Translations under genes and position numbers: made by a program
Notes under the pieces: model-generated
What the model was told of the DNA's origin: nothing
Database searches by the model: none
Seen by the model: only the letters and a program-made list of their open reading frames with translations
Assembly: GCF_022394535.1 (NCBI RefSeq)
Contig: NZ_CP089414.1
Span: 2,728,001 to 2,792,000 of the forward strand
Length of the DNA: 64,000 nucleotides
Source: Dyella terrae
GTDB taxonomy: Bacteria; Pseudomonadota; Gammaproteobacteria; Xanthomonadales; Rhodanobacteraceae
Direction: 5' to 3'
Shown: one piece after another, positions 16,571 to 26,221 of the stretch
How the letters are laid out: every line of letters begins with the position of its first letter
Numbering within the stretch: position 1 is the first letter of the stretch

Positions 16571-19423
16571 TCAGAACAAGAAACCCAACTCCGCTGTCAC
16601 TTCACGCACATGGGCACTTAGCCGTTCCAATTCACCATCGCGCGGCGCAAGGCGCGAACGCAGGTCGAGCGTGCAGGCGAGTGCGCGATGCAACAGTTCC
16701 GCATGCGCTTCGGCGAACAGACCCGCCTGCCGGCCGTCGAGCAGACCGGCATTTCGGCACGCTTCGATCAATCCGGCGTTGGCGGTGATGCTCAACAATG
16801 CAGGGCGTTCCGAAGCATGGGCGAGCACCAGCCCCTGCAAGGCAAACTCAATATCCAGCAGGCCGCCGTGCCCCTGCTTGAGATCGAACCACAGCGCATC
16901 CGAGCGATCGCGCTCTGCACGCCAGCGCTGACGCATGCTGCTGACTTCGTGCAGAACCGAGGAACGCTCGCGCGGCACCGCCAGCACCTCGCGACGCACA
17001 ACGGAGAGATCCGCATGCAACGAGGCATCGCCGGCGATCGGCCGCGCGCGCAACAGCGCCTGATGCTCCCAGGTCCACGCACGGCTCTTCTGGTACGCCT
17101 CGAATGCATCGAGGCTACTGACCAGCAAGCCCTTGGAACCATCAGGACGCAAACGCGTATCCACTTCGTACAAGCGGCCCGCGCGCGTCAGCACGGTCAG
17201 CCAGTTCATCACGCGCTGCGCAAGACGCTGATACCAGCGCGAGCCTTCCAACGGGCGAGGCCCATCGCTCATCGCGTGTGCGCGCTTGCCGTCATAGACA
17301 AACACCAGGTCGAGATCGGAGGCAAATCCCAGTTCCTCGCCACCGAGGCTGCCATAGCCCAGCACCGCAAAGCCGATCCCGTCGCCGGGCAAGCGCCCAT
17401 GTTGTGCAGCCAGTTCACGCTCGGCCAGCGCGGTGACGGCCAGCACGATCGATTCGGCCAGCACGGCCAAGCGCCGTGCGGTCGCCACCGCATCGGCCCT
17501 TCCGTCACTGAAGGCCAGGCCCAGGCGGAACGCCACGCTGGCCTTGAATTCGTTGAGGCGCTCCAGTTCCGCTTCCGCCTCGCGGTCGTCCAGCGTCGCC
17601 AGTACACGCGTGATCTCGGCACTGATGTCGGCCCGCTTGAGCGGCAGCTGATCGATACGCGGGTCGAGCACGTCGTCGAGCAACAACGGTTGCACGATCA
17701 CCCGCTCTGCAAGGAAAGCACTTTCGGCGAAGAGCTTTGCCAAACGCAGCCGCGCCGCTGGCTGCTCTTCAAGCAGAGCAAGGTATGACGAACGCCGCGC
17801 CACCGCTTGCACCAGTCGACACAGACGCAACAGACAGGCCACGGGTGCCATGCTGTTGCGCGCCACGGCGATCAATTGCGGCATCAGGCGATCGAGCTGC
17901 TCGCGCGAGCGCTGCGACATGGCCCGCACCGACGCGGCCTGCGAAAGCTTCACCAGCGTCTCGGCCACGTCCACGCCCGGCGCGAAACCCGAGGATTCCA
18001 TTACGCCTGCGTCGAGCGTCTCCGTGCAGGCACGCTGCCACAACGCAACGTCGACCACGGGCGCCGTCGCGGTGCGGCCGCCCTGCGGCATCAACACTTC
18101 GGCGAATTCTTCGCTGACCTTCGCGCGATGTTGCGCGAGTTGCTCTTCCAGTTCTTCCCACGAAGCATGGCCCAGCCCCAGCGCAATGCGCTCGCGGCTA
18201 AGCGAGTCTTCCGGTATATCGTGCGTCTGCGCGTCGCGTAGCATCTGCACGCGATTCTCCACGCGGCGCAGGAATACATAGGCTTCGCGTAGTTCGCGTG
18301 CGCGTGCTGCGCTGATATGTCCACGCGCCTCGCAAGCCGTGAGCGCGGGAAGCAGGCCGCGCACACGCAGGCTGGGCTCGCGGCCACCGCGAATCAGTTG
18401 CACCAACTGCACCACGAATTCGATCTCGCGAATGCCGCCAGGCCCGAGCTTGAGGTTGTCGGCCAGGTCCTTGCGGGCGACCTCCGCATCGATCAGCGAC
18501 TTCATCTCGCGCAATCCCGCGAAGGCGGTGTAGTCGAGATATTTGCGGTAGACGAACGGGCGCAGCAGATCCTGCAGCTGTTTGCCGGCGTTGCGATCAC
18601 CCGCCACGGGGCGAGCCTTGATCCATGCATAGCGCTCCCAGTCGCGTCCTTCGCTCTGGTAGTACTGCTCCATCGCAGAGAACGGCAGGGCCAGACGGCC
18701 CGCATTGCCAAACGGCCGCAGACGCAGATCCACCCGTGCGCAAATACCGTCGACGGTAGGCTCGTTGAGCAGGCGCACCAGTTGTCGGGTCAGGCGTACG
18801 AAGTACTCGCTATTGTCGAGCGATCGCGCACCGTCGCTTTGCCCACCGTGCGGATAGGCGAGCACGAGGTCAATGTCGGACGAGAAATTGAGCTCACTGC
18901 CGCCCAACTTACCGAAGCCCACCACCACCATGCGTTGCAGTTCACCTTCATGGCCCCGGCTATGTCCGTAGCGCGCGACCAGCGCTTGCTCGGACCAGCG
19001 CAACGCCGATTCCAGCAGCACCTCGTACAGCACACTGGTCGCCGACAAGGTCTCGGGCAGTTCATCGAGACCATTTACGTCGCGGAAGACCAGACGCAGC
19101 GCTTCGGCATGGCGAAAGCGCCGCAGCTCCGTAAGGCAGACGGTCTCGTCGGCCGAAAGTCGAAGCGCTTCGATACGTGCACTGGCATCGCTGCCGGAAC
19201 GAAGGCGCTCGAGACCTTGCGGCGCAAGCAACTGCGGCTGCCTGAACCAGGTATCGAAAGCGAAGTCACTGGCGAGCAGCGTACGTCGGATGCGTTCGGC
19301 GACACCGGCGTCGTCGTGCAGCGGTACGCCCATCTGGCGACAACGCGCGATCAGCTCGCTGTAGCGATCGTCGATCAGCGCACGCAGTGCCGGGGATTCC
19401 GTGGGCTTGGTCATGACAGTCAT
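16571..19423 (-). CDS. glnE: bifunctional glutamine synthetase adenylyltransferase/deadenylase
   Basis: GlnE attaches AMP to a Tyr of glutamine synthetase and removes it by phosphorolysis, under control of PII proteins. The 950-residue protein has two nucleotidyltransferase domains. The first, VGFGKLGGSELNFSSDIDLV, is the deadenylating half; the second, GYGSLGGEELGFASDLDLVF, is the adenylating half. Each has the GS..DxD-type metal motif, and each is followed by its helical linker domain (GPGGIREIEFVVQ and HGGLLDIEFALQG). Length is normal for the family. The ATG at 19423 follows GGACGG. It is convergent with the ELM1 gene with no gap. Confidence 0.96.
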   Translation of the reverse strand: MTVMTKPTESPALRALIDDRYSELIARCRQMGVPLHDDAGVAERIRRTLLASDFAFDTWFRQPQLLAPQGLERLRSGSDASARIEALRLSADETVCLTELRRFRHAEALRLVFRDVNGLDELPETLSATSVLYEVLLESALRWSEQALVARYGHSRGHEGELQRMVVVGFGKLGGSELNFSSDIDLVLAYPHGGQSDGARSLDNSEYFVRLTRQLVRLLNEPTVDGICARVDLRLRPFGNAGRLALPFSAMEQYYQSEGRDWERYAWIKARPVAGDRNAGKQLQDLLRPFVYRKYLDYTAFAGLREMKSLIDAEVARKDLADNLKLGPGGIREIEFVVQLVQLIRGGREPSLRVRGLLPALTACEARGHISAARARELREAYVFLRRVENRVQMLRDAQTHDIPEDSLSRERIALGLGHASWEELEEQLAQHRAKVSEEFAEVLMPQGGRTATAPVVDVALWQRACTETLDAGVMESSGFAPGVDVAETLVKLSQAASVRAMSQRSREQLDRLMPQLIAVARNSMAPVACLLRLCRLVQAVARRSSYLALLEEQPAARLRLAKLFAESAFLAERVIVQPLLLDDVLDPRIDQLPLKRADISAEITRVLATLDDREAEAELERLNEFKASVAFRLGLAFSDGRADAVATARRLAVLAESIVLAVTALAERELAAQHGRLPGDGIGFAVLGYGSLGGEELGFASDLDLVFVYDGKRAHAMSDGPRPLEGSRWYQRLAQRVMNWLTVLTRAGRLYEVDTRLRPDGSKGLLVSSLDAFEAYQKSRAWTWEHQALLRARPIAGDASLHADLSVVRREVLAVPRERSSVLHEVSSMRQRWRAERDRSDALWFDLKQGHGGLLDIEFALQGLVLAHASERPALLSITANAGLIEACRNAGLLDGRQAGLFAEAHAELLHRALACTLDLRSRLAPRDGELERLSAHVREVTAELGFLF

Positions 19424-19656
19424 CCGTCCATTCTGCCGCAGTGCCACATGTATTGCTGCGCCCGCACACGTTCAGCCTGCGGCGCAACATGACCGCTACG
19501 TGACCAGGGGCCGGACTGGCGTGCACGGCAGCGACGCGCGACGCGTTGCTCAAGACAAGCCATTCCGCCGCGCGCCAAGGCGGCTCTCAACAAATGGTTC
19601 AGATCCGGGCCGTTACATTCCTGTGTCCGAGCCATGACAGCCATCCACAGGGTGCC

Positions 19657-21558
19657 ATGACCCCGTCAACGACTCCGCCAGCGCCTCGCGCGCGCTCCAT
19701 GTCCGCCCGCCTCGCGCTGATCGTCGCGTTGGGGGCGCTGTTCACGCTGCTGACCGGTGTGGTCGACGGCGGTATTGGCGTGAGTCCGGCTCAAGCCCTG
19801 AGCCAACCGATCTACCTCATCGCCAATGCACTGCCGGGCCTGCTGTTTGCCTCGCTGCTGCTGGTGCTGAGCCGACGAGTGTTTCTTTCCTTCGGGCTCG
19901 CTTTCCTCACGCAGACGGTGGTCTATGCCGTCAATGCGCTCAAGGTGAGCAATCTCAATACGCCGCTGATGCCTGCGGATTTCCGCATGCTGGGGCAGTT
20001 GCGCCGCGGTGGGTTGAAACTGCTGGGAAGCTATCTCCCAGCGAGCCCGTGGCCCTACCTCGCATTGGCAACCGCCGTCGCCGTCATCGTGATCGCGTGG
20101 CGCATCGAACCACCGATGTTCGCGCGGCGCACGCGCGGCAAACGGCTCGTCTCCGGCGTGGCCCTGCTCGCCCTGATCGGCACCCTGCTTGCGGGCATGC
20201 CGGGATGGATGAAGATCTACGGCGGACACCACCTGTGGCTGGAGCCGTGGTCGGCTACCGCCACCGCCGAACATTCGGGCCTGGTCAGCTCCCTCATGAT
20301 GTTCCACCTGAATCAGGGCCATGCGCGCAAGAAGCCCGACACGGCGGCGGCGCAACAGTTGATCGATCGCTCCGATGTCGCGCTGCGCGAACGGTTGCAG
20401 GCGCCTGTGCGCAACACCGGCGAAGCGCCCGACATTGTGGTGATTCAGAGCGAGTCGTTCTTCGACCCGTCGATCATGAAGGGTTACGAGAACACCGACC
20501 TCACGCCGAACCTGCACCGGCTTGCTGCGCAGGGCGAAAGCGGCCCGCTGCACGTGCCCACCTATGGCGGCGGCACCATCCGCACTGAGTTCGAAGTGCT
20601 TACCGGTTTATCGCTGCGCTACTTCGATGATCTGCAGTTCCCGTACTTGCAGATGAATCACAAAGTGGTCCCCAGCATGGTGCGCGTGCTGCGCTCCCAC
20701 GGCTACGAGACCATCGCACTGCACGGCAATGATCCCGGCTTCTGGAACCGCACCACGGCCTTCCAGGCCATCGGCTTCGATCGGTTCGTGTCGCGCTCGT
20801 CCTTCCCGGCCAACGCCGCTTCGGACGGTCAGTACATGGCCGACAGCGCCATGACGGACGAGATCATGGCCCAGCTGAAGAACGCCGGCCCGCCGCAGTT
20901 CCTGTTTGCCATCAGCATCGAGGCGCATGGCCCCTACGACGTGCCGCCTGCCAAAGCCGCCGAGCGCGACGCCATTCCCGTGCCCGAAGGCATCACTGGC
21001 AAGAACAAGCTGGAACTGCAGAACTACCTCTACCACATGCGGCACGCCGATCAGGAACTCGGCCGGCTGGCGGAACTGATCTCGCATCGCGAGCGCCCCA
21101 CCCTGCTGTTGTTCTACGGCGACCACCTGCCGGCACTAACGGATACCTACCGCACCACCGGCTTTGTCGACGGCAAGGACATGCTCAGTCAGGCCGGCAC
21201 CTGGTTGCTGGTCGACCCGCGCAATCCGATGCAGGCAAAGCGCGAGTCGCTGGCCTCGTGGATGCTGCCTGGACACCTGCTGGAACAAGCCGGCGTACAC
21301 GACGACGCGTACTTCGCGCTGACCCAGGTGATTGCGCCGCAGCTCGCTGCACTCACCCATGCTCCGGGTGCACCACTGGAAGCGGAAGACCATTCCGAGC
21401 AACAGGAAGACGACGACATGGCCAACGTCGCCCTGCTCCGCATGAAGGGCAAGCTCGGCCCGATGCTGCCCAGGGCCACGCTGCAGACCGCTGGCCTGCT
21501 GGAAGATGCCCGGCTTTTCCCCACGGGCGAGAACGAGCCGACCGGGGCCAACCAATAA
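19657..21558 (+). CDS. LTA synthase family (sulfatase-fold) phosphoglycerol transferase-like protein
   Basis: A 633-residue membrane enzyme. Five hydrophobic segments occupy about residues 10-180, followed by a periplasmic sulfatase-fold domain. That domain shows IQSESFFDP, the nucleophile region TYGGGTIRTEFEVLTGL (Thr), LHGNDPGFWNR, ISIEAHGPYD and FYGDHLPAL, the metal-site blocks of LtaS/OpgB. Gram-negative members transfer glycerol-phosphate or related groups to osmoregulated periplasmic glucans or other glycans; the acceptor here is unknown. The C-terminus is acidic (EAEDHSEQQEDDD). The start at 19657 is set by AGGGTG upstream. A terminator follows. Confidence 0.9.
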   Translation: MTPSTTPPAPRARSMSARLALIVALGALFTLLTGVVDGGIGVSPAQALSQPIYLIANALPGLLFASLLLVLSRRVFLSFGLAFLTQTVVYAVNALKVSNLNTPLMPADFRMLGQLRRGGLKLLGSYLPASPWPYLALATAVAVIVIAWRIEPPMFARRTRGKRLVSGVALLALIGTLLAGMPGWMKIYGGHHLWLEPWSATATAEHSGLVSSLMMFHLNQGHARKKPDTAAAQQLIDRSDVALRERLQAPVRNTGEAPDIVVIQSESFFDPSIMKGYENTDLTPNLHRLAAQGESGPLHVPTYGGGTIRTEFEVLTGLSLRYFDDLQFPYLQMNHKVVPSMVRVLRSHGYETIALHGNDPGFWNRTTAFQAIGFDRFVSRSSFPANAASDGQYMADSAMTDEIMAQLKNAGPPQFLFAISIEAHGPYDVPPAKAAERDAIPVPEGITGKNKLELQNYLYHMRHADQELGRLAELISHRERPTLLLFYGDHLPALTDTYRTTGFVDGKDMLSQAGTWLLVDPRNPMQAKRESLASWMLPGHLLEQAGVHDDAYFALTQVIAPQLAALTHAPGAPLEAEDHSEQQEDDDMANVALLRMKGKLGPMLPRATLQTAGLLEDARLFPTGENEPTGANQ

Positions 21559-21620
21559 CGACATCCTAACGGACCTATTGGAATGGACGTCCAAACGAAA
21601 TGAGCACGGCAGCGGTTTCG

Positions 21621-21651
21621 CGGGTTTTTCAAGCGGTCGAAACCCGTTTTT
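21621..21651 (+). terminator. intrinsic terminator after the LTA-synthase-like gene
   Basis: Stem CGGGTTT (21621-21627) / AAACCCG (21640-21646) is followed by five T residues, 62 bp after the stop codon. Confidence 0.75.
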
Positions 21652-21801
21652 CCACGCATGAAATAACGTGGATTCATCGATCTGTCTGCTCGCTTAAGGG
21701 AGCCAGTTTCGTTCAGGTTCGGTAGAGCGATGTGCGTCTAGCTTGGATCCCAGCCACGAAGCAACGCCTTCGCTGGCATCCCCACATTGGAGGTTCACCT
21801 C

Positions 21802-22095
21802 ATGCGTAAGACCATGCTTGCCGCTCTCCTCGTCACCGCCGCTTCCGTCCTGACTGTCCCGGCGTTCGCGCAGGACGCCGCTCCGGTAGCGAAGACCGAA
21901 GCCAGCGCGACCACCGCGGGTGCGGCAGCGAAGGACACGGCCAAGTCGACCACCGACGCCGCCGCCACCAAGGCCACGGAAGCCGGCCACAAGGCTAAGC
22001 ACAGCAGCCATAAGGCCAAGGCCGCCGCCACCGACGCCACCAAGACGGACGCCACCAAGGCAGACGGCGGCGCACCGGCCACGCCGAAGCAGTAA
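21802..22095 (+). CDS. small secreted Ala/Lys/Thr-rich low-complexity protein
   Basis: A 97-residue protein. The signal peptide MRKTMLAALLVTAASVLTVPAFA is followed by a mature part made almost only of Ala, Lys, Thr, Asp and Ser with His (AGHKAKHSSHKAKAAATDA, then TKTDATKADGG). It resembles acid-shock (Asr-like) or histone-H1-like low-complexity proteins in composition only; no homology is claimed. The ATG at 21802 has a perfect GGAGG 8 nt upstream, so it is likely well translated. It has terminators before and after it, so it is monocistronic. A periplasmic stress or polyanion-binding role is possible. Confidence 0.75.
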   Translation: MRKTMLAALLVTAASVLTVPAFAQDAAPVAKTEASATTAGAAAKDTAKSTTDAAATKATEAGHKAKHSSHKAKAAATDATKTDATKADGGAPATPKQ

Positions 22096-22118
22096 ATCGT
22101 TCCGCACGAGTGAACCCG

Positions 22119-22147
22119 AACCCCGGGAGGCGACTCCCGGGGTTTTT
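22119..22147. terminator. strong intrinsic terminator between convergent genes
   Basis: An 11-bp perfect stem, AACCCCGGGAG/CTCCCGGGGTT, with loop GCGA is followed by T residues. It serves the small secreted protein gene and perhaps the convergent TonB receptor. Confidence 0.9.
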
Positions 22148-22159
22148 CGTGTTCGTGTA

Positions 22160-24559
22160 TCAGAAGTCGTAGGAGCCCGAAAGAACTACGCTGCATCGCG
22201 TGCGCAGCGGCAAAAAGGTTTCGTTGAAATCCGGGGCGTACAAGGTACGCGAAAAAAGATTCTTCACGCCTAGCGACATGCGCCAGTGATCGGTGCGATA
22301 CGACACGTTGGCATCCACCTCGGCCTGCCCCGGCGAGGGGAAGTAGGTGGAGTAGTCCAGGCTTTGCCCGAACGAACGGCTGCGCGCCTGCACGCCGCCA
22401 GCGATACCCCAGCCTTTGAGTGCCTCGCTCTGGAACCAGTAGCTTGCCCACAGGTTGAAGCGCTGGCGCGGCGCGCCAGTGGGCGCAGTGCCGTCGTGGT
22501 TGCTGATCTCCGCATTGGTATAGCTGCCGGTGATATCGAGGCCCGGCATGACCCGTCCGGCGAACTCGACCTCCAAGCCCCTGTTGGTCTGCCCTGGTCC
22601 GAAGCTCGCGACGTTGGGGAGCGTTTCGAGGAACAGGTAACTGTGATCGAGCATGATGCGGTAGAGCGACACCGACAGCCACGCCTGCTGATGGAACAGG
22701 TTGAGCTTGGTACCCACTTCCAACTGGCGCGACAGTGCGGGCACCAGCGGCCGCCCGTTCTCGCCGAGGTAGGACAAAGGCTGGAAGCCATTGCTCGTGC
22801 CGGCGTAGAAGGCAACGTCAGGGGTGAGCTTGTAGACAATGCCTGCGTTCGGCACCCACTTCGTGCGCCGCGGCGTCCACGGATTCCCCTGCATATCAGT
22901 AGTCGATACCTCGTAGTACGAACGACGCACCGCCAACAACATGTCCCAGTGCTCGCCGAGCGACAGCTGATCCTGCAGAAACAGGCCGCTGTTTACCGAC
23001 CAGGGCGTGCCGGCGATGGGCACATTGTCTTCCGGCTGCATGACAGCGGATACGCGCGGCAGAGCCGGACCTGTAAACAGGTTGTAGGTATCCTCGTCAT
23101 CGTGCACGAAATCATCGGCGTGTCCGACGCGCGAACGTGAGTAATCCATGCCCAGGGTGACCGTGTGCGTCACCGGCCCGGTACCGAAAACGCGGATCAA
23201 ATCGTTCTGCAGCGAGTAATAGGCGTCGCTGTACTTATAGGCTTCGGCTTGGGGGAATGCATCGCCGGAAGGCGTGGGGTTGTATAGCGTCCAGCTTTGC
23301 GCATCGTTGCGCTGCTGGACAAATTGCCCGCGGCTACGCCAGGTCCATGCATGCCCCAGCTGCTGGTCGAGCAAGTAATACAGACGGTTGGTCTGGTACT
23401 CAGCATAGTCGTAGGCATTGCCAGTCAGCAGACTGAACGGCGTGGCCGTGCCGACCGTATTACCCAATATCACGGCATGGTCGGGCATAGGCAGGCGATC
23501 GACAATGCGCTACACGCCCACGACCAACTGCGTGCTTGACCCGGTCCATCCGATGGACGCTGCCAGATAGCCGCTGCGACGGTTGCGATAGCCCTGCGGC
23601 GAACGGTCAGCGTAATCGCCTGAGACCACCAGCCGATAGGTGAGTCCCGAGCCTTGCTTCAGCGGACCCGCCAGGTCCAGCGCTGCCTGCACTCGCCCGT
23701 TCTCGCCCAGTGTGTAACTGAGCTCACGCACCGGCTCGCTCTGCGGCTGCTTGGTGGTGACGTTGATCAGGCCACCGAAGCTGTTGCCATTGGAGTCCCC
23801 AAGGATGGTCTGCGGCCCCTTGATGACCTCCACGCGCTCCAACCCCACCAGCGGAGGAAAGTCGCCGGAGCCGACGTTGCTGTTGGGCATACCGTCGATG
23901 AGGCCTTCACCGGTATTGAAGCCGCGGATCTGGAACAGCGGCAGGCCGCTCGAGTCTTCGGCGTATGACACACCGGCCACATTGCGTATCACGTCCTGGA
24001 CGGTAAGCGCCTGCTGCGAAGCCATCAGGTCGCGCGTCACCACGCTTACCGATTGGGGTACGTCGATCAGCTCAGCATCGTTGCGCGAGCCGACGCTGGT
24101 CAGCGAGGCCTTGAAACCAACATCGCGCCCGACCAGGGCATCGGCCTCGACCGCCGTCAGCTCCTTGATCTCGTCCTGTGGGTCTGACGACGACGCTTTC
24201 TTTCCTGGCGCAGCGGGCGCGGTCACCACGACCGTGCCCTGGCCGGTGAACTCATAGGAAAGGCCGGTGCCGTCCAGTAGACGGGCAAGCGCGGCATCCG
24301 CCGTCAAACTGCCGGTGGCACCCTGCGAACGGAAGCGTGCGACGGTGCTACCCGCGGTCAACACCTGCACGTTGGCCTGCTTGCCGAAAGCGATCAACGC
24401 CGTGGCGAGCGGCTGCACGGGAATCGCGAAATCGATGGAGTGCGCCGGCGGCGAAGGCTCCTGGGCGGCGCGCGGGCCAGCGAGGCAGCTGCCCGGCACG
24501 GCCAGACAGACCCACGTCAACAGGCTGCCGGACAGCAGCAGCGCCGCACCTTTCCTCAT
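22160..24559 (-). pseudogene. TonB-dependent siderophore receptor with STN signalling domain, interrupted by an in-frame amber codon
   Basis: Reading one frame through the whole interval gives an 800-codon FecA/FpvA-type receptor: signal peptide, STN domain (PVQPLATALIAFGKQANVQVL), plug (DVPQSVSVVTRDLM, RGFNTGEGLIDGMPNSNVG, RVEVIKGPQTILGDSNGN) and a barrel ending SGSYDF. After SSTQLVVGV, codon 350 at 23512-23510 is TAG; the same frame continues RIVDRLPMPDHAVILGNT with no frameshift. Everything else is intact, so this is one point mutation, a sequencing error, or a read-through stop. If real, only the STN-plug part is made and iron-siderophore uptake should be lost. The upstream ecf-fecR genes would be its signalling partners. 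Confidence 0.85.
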
Positions 24560-24677
24560 AGCCCCCGTTTCTCGCCGAGCGAAAGTCGCGAGTGTGACAC
24601 GCGTCGGGGACGTTGTGTGTCTATGGCAACCGAATGAACGCTATCTTTCGAGGAGCTGTCAGTTCAGTCCCCTGGGA

Positions 24678-25670
24678 TCAGTGTGGCGCCGCCTTATTGC
24701 GCGTATCGGAAAGCACGGTTTCACCGCTGACGTTGCCCACCTGCAGCGGCAACACCTGCGGCAAGGCATGCAGCCAGTCGTCGATAGCATCGGCCCTGAC
24801 GGTACCCGTAAACGTCAGCGAGTTCAGGTCGGTATCAGCAACACGCAGTGGCTGCGCGCGGTAACGATTGATGTTGGCCACCACCACCGACAGCGGTTCG
24901 TTGTCGAACTCCAACCGCTGATTGCGCCAAGCCGCGGCATTGGCCGGATCGCTTGCGGTGACGTTCATAGCCGCACGCGACGGATCATAGGTCACCGACT
25001 GGCCTGCCACGGCCTCCAGGCTATTGTGCGAGCCGCCGGTGGCATCAGCCACGCGCACGCGGCCTTCCGCCATGGCGAGGGTGACATAGTCGCCGGTGCG
25101 ACGGACGTTGAAGGCCGTACCGATGTCCTCGATGGTCACGCCGCCCGCATGCACCACGAACGGACGCCCCGCATCGTGCACAACTTCGAAATAGGCCTCG
25201 CCGGAGGAGAGATCCACTTCGCGCTGGCCATGGCTGAAACGCGTGGTGAGACGCGTGGCGCCGCCGAGCGTAAGGCGCGTGCCGTCATCCAGCACCACGC
25301 TGCGTTGCGTGGCAATGGCACTGGCATACGCCTGCGTGGTGACGCTGCCGGAGGTTGCATGCCAACCCACGTAGCCGCCCACGGCCAGTATCACGGCGGC
25401 CGCAGCCGCGGCCGGGATCCACCAGCGTTGCGGCGCCACCCGCGGCGAAGCGAACTCCGCCATCAACCGCTCGCGCGACACCTCACCCAGCATCTGCAGG
25501 CGCATGGCCAACTCGGTCACGCGCTCGAACGCCGTGAGGTGTGCGGGATCTTCATCGGTCCAGGCCAGCCATTGCGCGGTTGTCCGTTCCGTCGCAGCGG
25601 GATCGCGCAGTCGCACCCACCAATCGGCGGCGACGCGCAGGTTTTGTTCGTTCAATGTGTTAGCCATCAT
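24678..25670 (-). CDS. FecR-type anti-sigma / sigma regulator
   Basis: A 330-residue inner-membrane regulator that carries the signal from the receptor STN domain to the ECF sigma factor. The N-terminal cytoplasmic part (AADWWVRLRDPAATERTTAQWLAW) is the sigma-binding domain with conserved Trp residues. One membrane segment, WIPAAAAAAVILAVGGYVGW, lies near residues 84-103. The periplasmic FecR domain follows (RSVVLDDGTRLTLGGATRL, REVDLSSGEAYFEVVHDAGRPF, IGTAFNVRRTGDYVTLAMAEGRV). The ATG overlaps the sigma factor stop by 4 bp (ATGA), so the two are translationally coupled. The receptor gene follows after 118 bp. Confidence 0.92.
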   Translation of the reverse strand: MMANTLNEQNLRVAADWWVRLRDPAATERTTAQWLAWTDEDPAHLTAFERVTELAMRLQMLGEVSRERLMAEFASPRVAPQRWWIPAAAAAAVILAVGGYVGWHATSGSVTTQAYASAIATQRSVVLDDGTRLTLGGATRLTTRFSHGQREVDLSSGEAYFEVVHDAGRPFVVHAGGVTIEDIGTAFNVRRTGDYVTLAMAEGRVRVADATGGSHNSLEAVAGQSVTYDPSRAAMNVTASDPANAAAWRNQRLEFDNEPLSVVVANINRYRAQPLRVADTDLNSLTFTGTVRADAIDDWLHALPQVLPLQVGNVSGETVLSDTRNKAAPH

Positions 25671-26221
25671 GGCATCTCCAGTTCGTCTACCCGCGCCCGG
25701 CAATGAGCCAGGGCGTTGGCGACGTGATAGCGCACCATGCGCTCACTAATTTTCATGGCCCGCGCGATAACGCTGATCTCGCAGCCGTCGATGACATGCA
25801 TGACAAAAGCACGTCCGGTCTTGGCAGGTAATTCACGCAGCGCTTTGTAGAGCTCCTGCAATTGCCCCGTGGCATGCACATGGCGCTCGGGAATAGGCGC
25901 AAGGTGCAGGTCCTCGTCCGGAATCTCCACCGGATGCTCGGCGCGCACCTGGCGCGCGCGCATCCGATCCACCGCCAGGTTTGAGGCAACGCGAAACAGA
26001 TAGGCACGCAACGACTCCACCTGCTCGGGGCGATCCATGGTCACCAGGCGCACATAGGCTTCCTGCGCAACCTCCTGAGCATCGGATAACGAATTCAGGC
26101 GGCACTGCAGGAACGCCACGAGCGCACGGTTGTGCTCGCGGAACAGATCAGCGATGCGCAAGGCAAACGCCGGATCGAGATTCACGCCCGGATGGGTGGG
26201 CGCGGCTACAGGTCTATCCAC
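25667..26221 (-). CDS. FecI-like ECF RNA polymerase sigma factor
   Basis: A 184-residue ECF sigma factor. Region 2 runs from LFREHNRALVAFLQCRL through DAQEVAQEAYVRLV to LRAYLFRVASNLAVDRMRAR. Region 4 runs from LRELPAKTGRAFVMHVIDG through ISVIARAMKISERMVRYHV. This is the iron-starvation FecI class by context (FecR and a TonB receptor with STN domain downstream). The start is GTG at 26221, directly abutting the TAA stop of the upstream DUF535 gene, so translation probably depends on coupling. No Fur box could be placed with confidence. Confidence 0.92.
   Translation of the reverse strand: MDRPVAAPTHPGVNLDPAFALRIADLFREHNRALVAFLQCRLNSLSDAQEVAQEAYVRLVTMDRPEQVESLRAYLFRVASNLAVDRMRARQVRAEHPVEIPDEDLHLAPIPERHVHATGQLQELYKALRELPAKTGRAFVMHVIDGCEISVIARAMKISERMVRYHVANALAHCRARVDELEMP

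Noticed and set aside
22160..24559. Two separate genes split near 23500
   Set aside because: Both halves are in the same frame and together make one complete receptor; the downstream half has no signal peptide, plug or ribosome-binding site, so a nonsense codon in one gene fits better.
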